From NCBI GenBank assembly GCA_017484285.1, contig JAFUTH010000006.1:124001-188000 (forward strand): 64,000 bases of DNA, given 5' to 3'. The notes under the pieces were generated by a model, which made no database searches, was not told where the DNA came from, and saw only the letters and a list, made by a program, of their open reading frames with translations. The DNA is from Treponema sp. GTDB taxonomy: Bacteria > Spirochaetota > Spirochaetia > Treponematales > Treponemataceae. The translations under genes and the position numbers were made by a program. Shown piece after piece: positions 42,939 through 52,231 of the stretch (its first letter is position 1; the number at the start of each line of letters is the position of its first letter).

Positions 42939-43550
42939 ATGGATATTTTTGAAGCAGATGATAACTCCACCCCATTGACTGCGGAAGAGAAAGACGGACT
43001 AAAATTGAAATGGATTACCCTCCGTTCAGAACTGAATGAGGCAGAAGCGCGGAATATTGCACAGGCTCAACTCTGGCTTGCTTCAAATCGCAAGAAGGAA
43101 ATTTGTTCTGCCACATTCTTGCGCAATCTTCATAAAAAAATGTTCGGCGATGTATGGGTTTGGGCAGGAGAATACAGGACAAGTGAGAGAAATATCGGAG
43201 TTGCGCCATATCAAATTCCTGTAAAACTTATGCAGCTTTTTGATGATGTAAAATTTTGGATAGAAAACAAGATATATTCAAATCACGAGATTGCAGTAAG
43301 ACTTCACCATAGACTTGTACAGATTCATCCGTTTCCCAATGGAAATGGGCGTGTGTCGCGCCTTATGGCTGATATACTGTCTCAAAAACTCGAAGGTAAG
43401 TCTTTGTACTGGGGAAATACAAATCTTGTAGATATTTCAGATGTGCGCAGCAAATACATCGCCGCCCTCAGAAAAGCCGATGCCGGTGATTACTCCGATT
43501 TAATAGCATTTACAGATTACTCGAACTCCCTTAGAACTTCCTCGACATAA
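42939..43550 (+). CDS. Mobile mystery protein B, Fic-family toxin candidate
   Basis: 203 residues. The Fic core is HPFPNGNGRVSR (130-141), preceded by HHRLVQIH. Fic enzymes transfer AMP to hydroxyl side chains with the catalytic His (H130). The usual Asp/Glu before GNGR is Asn here, so metal binding may be altered. Together with the upstream XRE gene this matches mobile mystery A/B. The stop of A overlaps the ribosome site GGGAG of B, so both are one operon. It looks like a toxin-antitoxin unit, which can stabilise the island. The target is unknown. Confidence 0.88.
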   Translation: MDIFEADDNSTPLTAEEKDGLKLKWITLRSELNEAEARNIAQAQLWLASNRKKEICSATFLRNLHKKMFGDVWVWAGEYRTSERNIGVAPYQIPVKLMQLFDDVKFWIENKIYSNHEIAVRLHHRLVQIHPFPNGNGRVSRLMADILSQKLEGKSLYWGNTNLVDISDVRSKYIAALRKADAGDYSDLIAFTDYSNSLRTSST

Positions 43551-43693
43551 TTCCGTACATCACAGGCAATCGCACTCCATTTCCTACGGCAACGCTTCGC
43601 GCACCTATAATTTCAACATAGGATATAACATTCACATAATTTATAGAATTTTATATAGCACTATGATATTATGAATTTGAAAAGAGGGGCTAA

Positions 43694-44734
43694 ATGACTT
43701 TTGATATAGGCGACAAAACAATAAATGAAAATTTGGTGAAAAACATTAAAAAAATTTTTTCATCTTCTAACATAAATTTTTTAATAGGCTCTGGTTGTTC
43801 AAGACCTGCGTTACAGCCTTTAGGCGATGTCGAAGCGAATATCCAAGCATTATTTGAAGCTGGCAATGATACAGAGGCAAGAGAAGAACTTGCAAAATTC
43901 GCATATCCGATTATTGAAAACTCTAGCATTCTTACTTCTAAAACAGCGTTTCTATCCGCTGACGATTTTATAACCATTGATAATTACAGTACATTTCTTC
44001 GTTCCATTTCAGATATTTTACAACACAGAAGTTCTGGAATCCTTACAAAAAGGGCTAACATTTTTACTACAAATTATGATTTATATATTGAAAAAGCAAG
44101 CGAATATCTTTCTCCGAGCACTTGTTTTAATGATGGATTTTCTCGAAATTCATCAGTTTTTATGAGATACAAGTATTCTCCAAATACTTTCTTTCATTCT
44201 GTTTATAATAATGGAAATCTTTATAATTACCAAGTTCAATTGCCCTATATAAATTTAATTAAAATACATGGCTCGTCAAATTGGATTGTCGAAAACGGGG
44301 AAATATACCAATCCACAGAGTATTTTGATAGCGCGAAAAATGCATATAAAACCTCTCAATATGATGATTTTCTAAAATACATTCCGTTCGTTTTGCCTAC
44401 AAAAGATAAATTCAGCGAAACAACCCTAAAACAAATCTATTACGATTTATTACGGATATACTCAAATGAATTAGATAAAGAAAATACAATACTTATTGCT
44501 ATTGGTTTCTCTTTTGCTGATGAACATATTCTCGAACTTACAAAACGAGCCTTAAGAAATCCGACTCTCAAACTCATCGTATTTTGTTATGATGAGGATG
44601 GCAAAGATAAATTAGAAGAAATATTTAAACAATTCCAAAATGTAAATTTGGTATATTCATCAACAACTAGCCTTGATTTTTCTTTTGTTAATAAGCTTCT
44701 TTACAGCTTAACAGAGGTATTTGACAATGAATAA
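43694..44734 (+). CDS. SIR2-domain protein of a SIR2-HerA anti-phage pair
   Basis: 346 residues. The SIR2 NAD site shows FLIGSGCSRP (GSGCS, 32-36), IFTTNYDLYIE (TTNYD, 125-129), IKIHGSSNW (H192 of KIHGS), and a late IAIGFSFADEHI near 273. SIR2 proteins next to HerA act as NAD-degrading effectors. Predicted to hydrolyse NAD when the complex senses infection. It is AT-rich compared with neighbours. AGAGGGG lies 4 nt before ATG 43694. Its stop overlaps the herA start by 8 nt. Confidence 0.9.
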   Translation: MTFDIGDKTINENLVKNIKKIFSSSNINFLIGSGCSRPALQPLGDVEANIQALFEAGNDTEAREELAKFAYPIIENSSILTSKTAFLSADDFITIDNYSTFLRSISDILQHRSSGILTKRANIFTTNYDLYIEKASEYLSPSTCFNDGFSRNSSVFMRYKYSPNTFFHSVYNNGNLYNYQVQLPYINLIKIHGSSNWIVENGEIYQSTEYFDSAKNAYKTSQYDDFLKYIPFVLPTKDKFSETTLKQIYYDLLRIYSNELDKENTILIAIGFSFADEHILELTKRALRNPTLKLIVFCYDEDGKDKLEEIFKQFQNVNLVYSSTTSLDFSFVNKLLYSLTEVFDNE

Positions 44735-46592
44735 CAATTTTTCTGATGATGCCATACTAAAAATCGGTTCAGTAATTGCGATACAAGGAAGAACGATTTC
44801 TATATTAGTTGATAAAAATAAAAATACATCAGAATTATTCTTCAATGGGCAAATTCTGAAAAATGTAGCGGTTGGTAGCTATATTGAAATCAAAAAAGGA
44901 TTTACAAGCATCATTGGTAAAGTCGATGGCGAGGAATTGTCTGAAGATAAGATTTTTAATCCACCAACAGATTATCATTACTTAGATAAAAATCACCGAA
45001 TACTTAGGGTTTCTATCTCAGGTTATATAAATGATAAATACAAATTTATCGGTGGTATAAAAGAGATGCCCCTTATTGGAGATGAAGTCTTTATATTAAC
45101 TGAGAAAAAATTGCATTTAATTCATAATTTGTTGAAGACAAAAACTGCTTTGTCAATTTCAATAGCAACAACTGATATTGAAGAAATTCCGATAGATTTT
45201 CCAATAGACGGACTTTTTAATAGTCATATTGCAATATTCGGAAATACGGGGAGCGGAAAATCAAATACATTAGTGTCTTTATACACTGCATTATTTGCAA
45301 ATTTAGATGTTTATGTAAATTTCCGAAATGCTTGTCGATTTTTATTTTTTGATTTTAATGGCGAATTTTCCTCACCAACAATTTTATCACAAGCAAAAAA
45401 AGTGTATCATTTGTCAACAGCAAACAATATGGGTGATAAAATTCCCATTTTACAAAAAGAATTTATGGATATAGAAACATTATCTATATTATTCGAAGCG
45501 ACTGAAAAAACACAAAGACCTTTTTTATCAAGAACCCTAAATTTGTACAACAAAGTCATAACATCTGATGATATTCTATCTTATTTTCAAAACATTTTAA
45601 AACAAATCATTGAAAAAACACTATCCATGGCAAATAAAGATATTGCATATAAACTATTAGACTATATAGAAGAAATCTTATCCACTCTAATAGGTGATAC
45701 AAGTTCATCTCTTAGCTTAAGAAATGATATAAGTTTTCACAGTGGCGCACAAACTTTTTATTTGATTGATACGAAAACTTACTTTAATAATGATTCTTCA
45801 AAAATTTATGAAACAAATATTTACAAAGCCGTTGACCAAATTACAACAATTGACAACTTTACTAATTGTTCGACTCTGCAAAAATATTATCTTTTTCTTC
45901 TAATTCAACTTTCCTACGACTTAATAAATTATAAAACACAATTAGACCATATTTTGCCAGTCATAAACAGGTTCAAGTCTCGTTATAGAGAGATAGAAAA
46001 AGTTTTTAATATAACTGATGGGGTTTTCTTATGGTCAGACAGTAATATTGTTGTTTTAAATTTATTTGATGTAAATATTGAAATGAGAAAAATCATTCCA
46101 TTGCTAATGGCAAAATATGTTTATCGCCAACACAAAATAGATTTTAATGCAAAATCATTATCAATTATAATTGATGAGGCTCACAATATCCTTTCAAAAA
46201 ATTCGTTTAGAGAAACAGAAGACTGGAAAGATTATCGCTTAGAAACCTTTGAAGAAATAATAAAAGAAGGGCGTAAATTCGGAGTATTTATAACTATTGC
46301 AAGTCAGAGACCTAATGACATCTCAGAGACCATAATTTCTCAAGCACATAATTATTTCATACATCAGTTAATAAACCAACGCGATTTGCAAATGATTGGA
46401 AATGCCGTATCTTACATTGATAAATTAACAGAAGAATCTATTCCCACTTTACCAGTTGGAACTTGTATTTTTAGCGGAATTGCAACAGCAATGCCAGTAA
46501 AATTACACATAAAGGAATTACCTGATGACAAAAAGCCTCGAAGCAATACTATAAAATTTGCAGATAGCATCGGAGATGAATTTACTTTTTAA
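44727..46592 (+). CDS. HerA-family hexameric ATPase partner of SIR2
   Basis: 621 residues from ATG 44727, which has AGAGG about 10 nt upstream; a TTG at 44721 is the alternative start. An N-terminal HAS-barrel-like domain (MGRTISILVDKN-like, IEIKKGFTSIIGKVDG) precedes Walker A GNTGSGKSNT near 172, Walker B SIIIDEAHN near 480, and GVFITIASQRPNDISETIISQ further on with the arginine-finger-like segment. HerA hexamers translocate DNA. Known SIR2-HerA systems form a two-layer complex that depletes NAD on phage infection. No NurA nuclease is adjacent, which separates this from DNA-repair HerA-NurA. Confidence 0.92.
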   Translation: MNNNFSDDAILKIGSVIAIQGRTISILVDKNKNTSELFFNGQILKNVAVGSYIEIKKGFTSIIGKVDGEELSEDKIFNPPTDYHYLDKNHRILRVSISGYINDKYKFIGGIKEMPLIGDEVFILTEKKLHLIHNLLKTKTALSISIATTDIEEIPIDFPIDGLFNSHIAIFGNTGSGKSNTLVSLYTALFANLDVYVNFRNACRFLFFDFNGEFSSPTILSQAKKVYHLSTANNMGDKIPILQKEFMDIETLSILFEATEKTQRPFLSRTLNLYNKVITSDDILSYFQNILKQIIEKTLSMANKDIAYKLLDYIEEILSTLIGDTSSSLSLRNDISFHSGAQTFYLIDTKTYFNNDSSKIYETNIYKAVDQITTIDNFTNCSTLQKYYLFLLIQLSYDLINYKTQLDHILPVINRFKSRYREIEKVFNITDGVFLWSDSNIVVLNLFDVNIEMRKIIPLLMAKYVYRQHKIDFNAKSLSIIIDEAHNILSKNSFRETEDWKDYRLETFEEIIKEGRKFGVFITIASQRPNDISETIISQAHNYFIHQLINQRDLQMIGNAVSYIDKLTEESIPTLPVGTCIFSGIATAMPVKLHIKELPDDKKPRSNTIKFADSIGDEFTF

Positions 46593-46598
46593 CATTTT

Positions 46599-46952
46599 CT
46601 ATCCCCGTTCAAAATTTCCCGCAACATCAGAAAGCAGTTTAATCTTATCCGAAGAAAGTTCTTCGCATTTCTCAATCAAGTCATGGTATTTGTGATAAAA
46701 ATGCAGTGCTTGGGATTTTTCCAAATTCTCTTTGTCATCGGTCGCCTTTGATTTTTCGGGCAAGCCTAAAAGATACTCCAACGAAACATCAAGATAATCT
46801 GCAATTTTTAGTGCCATATCTGCGAGCGGAACACTGTTGTTGGAAATGCCTTTGCTTATCGTGGTGGGGTCAAAGCCAAATGCTTGCGCTAATTCTTTGC
46901 GTGACTTACCTTGATATTTCAATTCTGAATCTACATTTTCCCAAAATCCCAT
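46599..46952 (-). CDS. XRE-family transcriptional regulator
   Basis: 117 residues. The helix-turn-helix KELAQAFGFDPTTISKGISNN with LADMALKIADYLDVSLEYLLG is typical of cI/XRE repressors. The C-terminal tail is helical. It is transcribed toward the SIR2-HerA pair (convergent, 6-nt gap) and away from the methyltransferase. Phage or plasmid repressors of this type often guard a restriction-modification start-up. The inverted repeat GTATCAT...ATGATAC in the shared spacer is a candidate operator. Confidence 0.85.
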   Translation of the reverse strand: MGFWENVDSELKYQGKSRKELAQAFGFDPTTISKGISNNSVPLADMALKIADYLDVSLEYLLGLPEKSKATDDKENLEKSQALHFYHKYHDLIEKCEELSSDKIKLLSDVAGNFERG

Positions 46953-46971
46953 AATAAAAGATTGGTGAAAA

Positions 46972-47028
46972 GTATCATTTTAATCTTTGCATAAATGATT
47001 GAATTCATTACAATTGGAAAGATGATAC
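46972..47028. promoter_or_regulatory. Divergent control region between XRE gene and methyltransferase
   Basis: GTATCAT (46972-46978) and its reverse complement ATGATAC (47022-47028) flank a 43-nt AT-rich core containing TGAATTCA (47000-47007). A dimeric XRE protein could bind both and switch the two divergent genes. Confidence 0.45.
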
Positions 47029-47071
47029 AACTCATTTTTATAAAAAGATGAACTAAATCACAAGGCAAAAG

Positions 47072-48178
47072 ATGACAAATGAAAATCTAAGACGAGCAGA
47101 TGCCGCTAAAAACGACGAGTTTTATACGCAATTTCAAGATATTCAAAAAGAAATAAATGCGTATCTTGAATATGACGCAAATGTTTTTAGGAACAAAACA
47201 GTTCTACTTCCCTGTGACGACCCCGAATGGAGCAATTTTACAAAATTCTTTGCTCACAATTTTGAGACACTTGGATTAAAGAAACTCATTTCAACTTCGT
47301 ATGCCGCTGATTCAAAGCCAAAGGAAATAGATTATCAACCAACATTATTCGAATCTGTAGACCCGCGATTTGATGTGGCAAAGACGAGACGCAAAGGCAA
47401 AATTTTTACTCTCACAGAAGATGAAAACAAAGACGGAAAAATCAATTTTGATGATTTGAAATGGGATTATCTTGACGGTGACGGAGATTTTAGAAGTAAC
47501 GAAGTAAAACGATTGCGTGATGAAGCTGATTTTATCATCACAAATCCGCCATTTTCTCTGTTTCGTGAATTTATGGCATGGTTGTTAGAAAGCAAAAAGA
47601 ATTTTTCAGTCATTGGAAATATAAACGCGCTTTCATATAAGGAAATATTCCCCTTAATTAAGGAAAACAAACTGTGGCTCGGAGCAACGAATTTTAACAC
47701 AGGAATGTATTTTAGAGTTCCCGAGAGTTTTATTTATGCATCTTCTTATAAATTTGAAAAAGAACAAAATGGAGTTAAAGTAAATAGAGTTCCTGGAGTC
47801 TGTTGGTTTACAAATATTGAGCACGGTCGTCGTCATCAGCCATTATCTTTAATGACAGAAAATGAGAATCTCAAATATTCAAAACATAAGGAAATAAAGG
47901 GTATAGGGTATAAAAAATTTGATTTTATTGATGCCATAAATGTGCCTTTTACAGATGCAATTCCGTCTGATTATACAGATGTAATGGGAGTACCTATAAC
48001 TTTTTTGGATAAATACTGCCCTAACCAATTTGAAATCATTGATGGTCTTAATCGATATACAATTCTTGATGTCCATAAGAAAAACGATTGGGCTATCCAA
48101 AATCATAAACATCTAACAAGTATTGATGGCAAGCCGCAATATTTTAGAATTCTCATTCGAAAAAAGGAGACTAACTAA
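47072..48178 (+). CDS. EcoRI-family adenine-specific DNA methyltransferase
   Basis: 368 residues. The catalytic motif IV is NPPF (158-161) in [18 protein letters not shown], and the AdoMet region [17 protein letters not shown] lies near 48-64, as in M.EcoRI relatives. It should place N6-methyladenine, probably in a palindromic site, but the site cannot be read. Residues 117-128 ([12 protein letters not shown]) form an EF-hand-like loop. It overlaps the DUF262-HNH start by 1 nt. AT-rich, accessory composition. Confidence 0.9.
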   Translation: MTNENLRRADAAKNDEFYTQFQDIQKEINAYLEYDANVFRNKTVLLPCDDPEWSNFTKFFAHNFETLGLKKLISTSYAADSKPKEIDYQPTLFESVDPRFDVAKTRRKGKIFTLTEDENKDGKINFDDLKWDYLDGDGDFRSNEVKRLRDEADFIITNPPFSLFREFMAWLLESKKNFSVIGNINALSYKEIFPLIKENKLWLGATNFNTGMYFRVPESFIYASSYKFEKEQNGVKVNRVPGVCWFTNIEHGRRHQPLSLMTENENLKYSKHKEIKGIGYKKFDFIDAINVPFTDAIPSDYTDVMGVPITFLDKYCPNQFEIIDGLNRYTILDVHKKNDWAIQNHKHLTSIDGKPQYFRILIRKKETN

Positions 48179-49347
48179 TGCACACCGAACTTCGCACTGA
48201 TTTTACAATTGAGCAGATTTGCAAGGGATTTGTCTACAACGAACTTGAAGGCAAAGGTCTTTACGGTTTAAACGGCGATTTAATTATTCAGCCAGAATAT
48301 CAGCGCAATTATCTGTACGCGGACGGCAGAAAAGATGTTGCCGTTATTGATTCGGTTTTGAAGGGCTACCCACTCGGTCTCATTTATTTCAATAAGCAAC
48401 CCAACGGAAAATATGAAATTCTTGACGGACAACAACGGATTACATCAATTGGTCGTTATGTAACAGGAAAATTCGCCGTTAAAATTAATGGCATGGAACA
48501 TTATCTTTTTAATATGCCAAAAGATATGCAGGAAAAAATTCTGCAAACAAAACTGCTTGTCTACATTTGCGAGGGCGAAGAAAGCGAAATCAAGGAATGG
48601 TTCAAGACGATTAACATTGCGGGCATTCCGCTCAACGAGCAGGAGCTTTTGAACGTAATTTATTCAGGCACATTCATCACAAAGGCAAAGGAGCAGTTTT
48701 CAAACTCGAACAATGCGATGATTCAGAAATGGTCGTCGTATGTCTCTGGCACGGCGAATCGGCAGGATTTTCTGCACACGGCGTTGGAATGGGTCGCCGC
48801 GCACAACGGGCAGTCTATCGAACAGTATATGAGCCTTCACCGCAACGACGGCGACATCAGCGAACTGAAAACCTATTTTGACACGGTGATTGACTGGATT
48901 GACGCGACCTTCAAGGACACCGTTTCCGAGATGCGCGGGCTTGAATGGGGCAGAATCTACGAGACCTACCATGCAAACGGCTACAACGCGGACAAGGTGT
49001 GGGCGCGCGTGACGGAACTGCTTGCAGACGATTTTGTGACGAACAACAAGGGCGTGTTTGAGTATGTGCTTGGCGGCGAGTCGGATAAATCGCTTCTGAA
49101 CATCAGAATGTTTGACGAGCGCACAAAACGCGCCAAGTATCAGAAGCAGACGAACGACGCGGAGAAGAAAGGCATCTCAAACTGCCCGATTTGCGCCGTC
49201 TGCGACAATGCGAACAAAACAAAAATCTGGAAACTGAGCGAAATGGACGCCGACCATGTTTCCGCATGGAGCAAAGGCGGCTCAACGGATATTTCAAACT
49301 GCGAGCTGCTGTGCAAGACGCACAATAGGGCAAAAGGAAACAGGTAA
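48178..49347 (+). CDS. DUF262 protein with C-terminal HNH nuclease (GmrSD-like)
   Basis: 389 residues. The N-terminal DUF262 domain has the ParB-like NTPase motif [12 protein letters not shown] (DGQQR, 83-87), preceded by [10 protein letters not shown]-terminal HNH nuclease near 340-388 reads [40 protein letters not shown]. GmrSD and BrxU proteins with this design cut modified phage DNA as type IV restriction. Here it is translationally coupled to a methyltransferase, so it may instead cut unmodified DNA or be licensed by the mark. The first third is AT-rich, the rest (from about 48590) is richer in GC, as in the native genes. Confidence 0.88.
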   Translation: MHTELRTDFTIEQICKGFVYNELEGKGLYGLNGDLIIQPEYQRNYLYADGRKDVAVIDSVLKGYPLGLIYFNKQPNGKYEILDGQQRITSIGRYVTGKFAVKINGMEHYLFNMPKDMQEKILQTKLLVYICEGEESEIKEWFKTINIAGIPLNEQELLNVIYSGTFITKAKEQFSNSNNAMIQKWSSYVSGTANRQDFLHTALEWVAAHNGQSIEQYMSLHRNDGDISELKTYFDTVIDWIDATFKDTVSEMRGLEWGRIYETYHANGYNADKVWARVTELLADDFVTNNKGVFEYVLGGESDKSLLNIRMFDERTKRAKYQKQTNDAEKKGISNCPICAVCDNANKTKIWKLSEMDADHVSAWSKGGSTDISNCELLCKTHNRAKGNR

Positions 49348-49355
49348 AGGCGATT

Positions 49356-50219
49356 CTATCTCTCTTCCTCATCTTCCAGCAGCACAGATGCCTTTGCATC
49401 TTCTGTAAGCCCAATCCCATCCCGTGCGTTGAGCGGCGTGACGACTTTCTTGCCGGTTTTCTGCTCAAGCTCAATGCGGGCATTTTTTGCGATTGTCGCG
49501 CCGTCCACGGCATTCTGAATGTGGTCGCTGAAACTTTGCGGGGCGGAACTTTCGGAGATTTCTTTTGTGGAAAGTTCGGCGAGCATGTTCAAGACAAGTT
49601 CTTTGTTGGTCATGTTGTCGCGCAAATTCTCTTTTTTAAGACCTTTGAATTCCTTGTATTCTTTTGCCGTCTTGCCTGCCCATGTTTTGTAGATGATGTC
49701 GGTGAGCGTGGCAAACTGAACGCCCTCTTTTAAGCCGTGCTTTTTCCATTCGTCGGTGAGGTCTTTTCGGATTTCTATTGATTTGAGCCGCTGATTTATC
49801 CAATTTTCTGAGTACCCAAGCGCACGATATTCCAAGAGCGCACGCTGGATTCCTTGTTCTGGGTCTTGCATTTCGTCCAGTCGCTCTTTTGCGACCTGCG
49901 CCATCCACAGCTTGAACGGCTCTGCCTTTGGGGAAGGAATCGACTGAATCAAGCGGAAAAGCTGTTCTGTGGTCATGCAGTCAGTTTTGTACATTTTACC
50001 GTCTGACGAGGGCATTTTCAGTTGTCCGATTTTATCGGACAACTCACTTCCTTCAGCAATGAGTTTCTTTTTAAGGTCGTTCCAGTATTTTCGGGGGCGG
50101 TCAGAATCTGTCAGTACCGCAATCACATCCACCACCGAAAAATACCATTCTTCGGTTTCATTATCCCAAACGGTTCGGACTTTTTTGTCTTCAAAAAGTT
50201 TTATCTGTGTGTTTTCCAT
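49356..50219 (-). CDS. Bro-N domain protein (phage antirepressor-like)
   Basis: 287 residues. The N-terminal Bro-N domain (RTVWDNETEEWYFSVVDVIAVLTDSDRPRKYWNDLKKKL, TDCMTTEQLFRLIQSIPSPKAEPFKLWMAQV) is a DNA-binding fold seen in phage antirepressors and many mobile elements. The C-terminal half (FATLTDIIYKTWAGKTAKEYKEFKGLKKENLRDNMTN) is conserved in bacterial homologues but of unknown function. AAAGGAGA precedes ATG 50219. It sits at the right edge of the island and converges on the DUF262-HNH gene with an 8-nt gap. Confidence 0.88.
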   Translation of the reverse strand: MENTQIKLFEDKKVRTVWDNETEEWYFSVVDVIAVLTDSDRPRKYWNDLKKKLIAEGSELSDKIGQLKMPSSDGKMYKTDCMTTEQLFRLIQSIPSPKAEPFKLWMAQVAKERLDEMQDPEQGIQRALLEYRALGYSENWINQRLKSIEIRKDLTDEWKKHGLKEGVQFATLTDIIYKTWAGKTAKEYKEFKGLKKENLRDNMTNKELVLNMLAELSTKEISESSAPQSFSDHIQNAVDGATIAKNARIELEQKTGKKVVTPLNARDGIGLTEDAKASVLLEDEEER

Positions 50220-50277
50220 ATTCTCTCCTTTTTGCCAAACTTGTTTTCCGATTGTAGCACATTTCGCCGTTTTTTGT

Positions 50278-50293
50278 TACAATTCCGTCTATG
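50278..50293 (+). promoter_or_regulatory. Leaderless promoter of the aroF-pheA fusion
   Basis: Extended -10 TGT-TACAAT (TACAAT 50278-50283) followed by 7 nt and ATG 50291. No ribosome site. Same form as the asnS, rmuC and araC-type promoters. Confidence 0.5.
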
Positions 50294-52219
50294 GTTATCG
50301 TACTGAAAAATGGAATCAGCGAGGGCGAGAAGTCTAACATCAAGAATGTGCTTGCCGCGCGTAAGTTTAAAATAAATGAAGTCAAGGGCGAGGAAAGCAC
50401 TGTCCTTGCCGCGGTCGGTAAGCTTGCCATGGATATCCGTGAAGTTGAAGTCCTTCCGGGGGTCGAAAAGGTCATTCCGATTTCAAAGCCGTACAAAATG
50501 GCGAGCCGTGAGTTCAAGCCGGAAAATTCTATCGTGGAGATTCCGAACAACCGCGGGCAGATTATCCGCGTAGGCGGAAGCCGTCTGGTCGCGATTGCAG
50601 GTCCATGCGCGGTCGAAAGCCGTCAGCAGATGCTTGACGCGGCTGAGGCGGTGGCGGCGAGCGGGGCGACCATGCTCCGTGGCGGCGCGTACAAGCCGCG
50701 CACTTCCCCCTATTCGTTTCAGGGATTGGGCGAAGAGGGCTTGAAATACCTCAAAGAAGCGGGCGAAAAACACGGGCTTCCCGTCGTCACTGAGATTGTC
50801 GCAAGCGAATACATTCCCGTCATGAAGGATTATGTCGATGTCTATCAGGTGGGTGCACGGAACATGCAGAATTTCGAGCTTTTAAAGCGGCTCGGTGCGC
50901 TCGGAAAGCCTGTCATTTTAAAGCGCGGGCTTTCTGCCACCATCGAAGAATGGCTCATGAGCGCAGAATATCTCCTTTCTTCGGGAACTGACAAGGTTAT
51001 TCTCTGCGAGCGCGGCATCCGCACTTACGAAAAGGCAACGCGCAACACGCTTGATTTAAGCGCGATTCCCGTGCTCCGAAGCATGACGCACCTTCCGATT
51101 ATCGTTGACCCAAGCCATGCGCTCGGCGTGCGCGACAAAATTCCGCCTATGGCACTTGCCTCAATCGCGGCGGGAGCAGACGGCATCATCGTGGAAGTGC
51201 ATTGCCACCCAGAGCAGGCGTTGAGCGACGCGGCGCAGGCACTCTACCCCCAGCAGTTCGACAAAATCATGCGCGATATTGAGTCGCTTGCCCCCGTCAT
51301 CGGAAAGGAAGTCGCCCATATCCGCGCGGCTGAAAAATCAGAAAAAACGGAAGGCACACCCGTCGCGCACAAAAAGCCCGTCTGCGTGTTCAGTGGCAAA
51401 AAAGGCGCGTACGCGGAACAGGCAATCGAAAATTTCTTCGATGATATGGCGGTCGCTGAGACGGTCAACTCATTCGACGAGATTTTCCAAGCAGTCGTTG
51501 ACGGAAAAGCCGAGTACGGCATGGTTCCAATCGAGAATTCAACGGCTGGCTCGGTCTACAACAACTACGACAACCTCACGCGCTACGAGGACATTTCTAT
51601 CGTGGGTGCGCTTACGCTCCGAATCCAGCATTCGCTCCTCGGCGTGAAGGGCGCAAGTCTCGAAACAATCAAAAATGTCTACTCGCATCCGCAGGGCTTG
51701 GCTCAGTGCTCCAATTTTCTCAAAAATCAAAACTGGCAGCAAGTCGATACGGTCTCTACGGCAACGGCGGCTTCTCTCGTTGCAGAAAAAGGAAGCGTTG
51801 AGAACGCGGCGATTTGCAACGCACGAAATGCGGGCATCTACGGTCTTGAAGTCATAAAAGAAGGAATCCAGAACGAGCAGGACAACTACACGCGCTTTGT
51901 CGTGATTGCCGCAAACCATCTTTCAGAGCCAGTCAAACAGTGGGGCGAGAAAAAGCCAAACATGGCGAGCTTTGTGTTCACCACAAAGAACGAGGCGGGC
52001 GCGTTGTACGATGCACTCGGCGTGTTCAAAACGGAAAAACTGAGCATGAACCGCCTCGAATCACGCCCGATTGCGGGCAAGCCGTGGAAATACTGGTTCT
52101 ACTGCGATGTCGTGATTCCGAGCGAGTGCGAAAATCCCGTCAAGATGATTGGCGAATTCAGCGAAAAGCTCAAAAGCGTCGCCGAAGATGTGCGAATTCT
52201 TGGCGTGTACGCGGAGTAA
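50291..52219 (+). CDS. DAHP synthase - prephenate dehydratase fusion
   Basis: 642 residues. Residues 1-70 form a ferredoxin-like regulatory domain, then the type I-beta DAHP synthase barrel (IAGPCAVESRQQMLDAAEAVAASGATMLRGGAYKPRTSPYSFQG, IVDPSHALGVRD) to about 345. The C-terminal third is prephenate dehydratase (FSGKKGAYAEQAI near 365, PIENSTAGSVYNN, ENAAICNARNAG) with an ACT domain (SFVFTTKNEAGALYDAL, ESRPIAGKPWKYWFY). It therefore runs the first step of aromatic synthesis and the committing step to phenylalanine, with Phe feedback expected through ACT. No chorismate mutase domain is present. The fusion of these two enzymes is unusual. Confidence 0.92.
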   Translation: MVIVLKNGISEGEKSNIKNVLAARKFKINEVKGEESTVLAAVGKLAMDIREVEVLPGVEKVIPISKPYKMASREFKPENSIVEIPNNRGQIIRVGGSRLVAIAGPCAVESRQQMLDAAEAVAASGATMLRGGAYKPRTSPYSFQGLGEEGLKYLKEAGEKHGLPVVTEIVASEYIPVMKDYVDVYQVGARNMQNFELLKRLGALGKPVILKRGLSATIEEWLMSAEYLLSSGTDKVILCERGIRTYEKATRNTLDLSAIPVLRSMTHLPIIVDPSHALGVRDKIPPMALASIAAGADGIIVEVHCHPEQALSDAAQALYPQQFDKIMRDIESLAPVIGKEVAHIRAAEKSEKTEGTPVAHKKPVCVFSGKKGAYAEQAIENFFDDMAVAETVNSFDEIFQAVVDGKAEYGMVPIENSTAGSVYNNYDNLTRYEDISIVGALTLRIQHSLLGVKGASLETIKNVYSHPQGLAQCSNFLKNQNWQQVDTVSTATAASLVAEKGSVENAAICNARNAGIYGLEVIKEGIQNEQDNYTRFVVIAANHLSEPVKQWGEKKPNMASFVFTTKNEAGALYDALGVFKTEKLSMNRLESRPIAGKPWKYWFYCDVVIPSECENPVKMIGEFSEKLKSVAEDVRILGVYAE

Positions 52220-52231
52220 TGCTATAAAATT

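Noticed and set aside
43551..43693. CRISPR-like or attachment-site repeats at the island
   Set aside because: No regular spaced repeats or flanking direct repeats of useful length were seen by eye; no integrase is present.
47001..47006. GAATTC in the methyltransferase promoter as evidence of EcoRI specificity
   Set aside because: GAATTC is frequent across the window, and family membership does not fix the target site.
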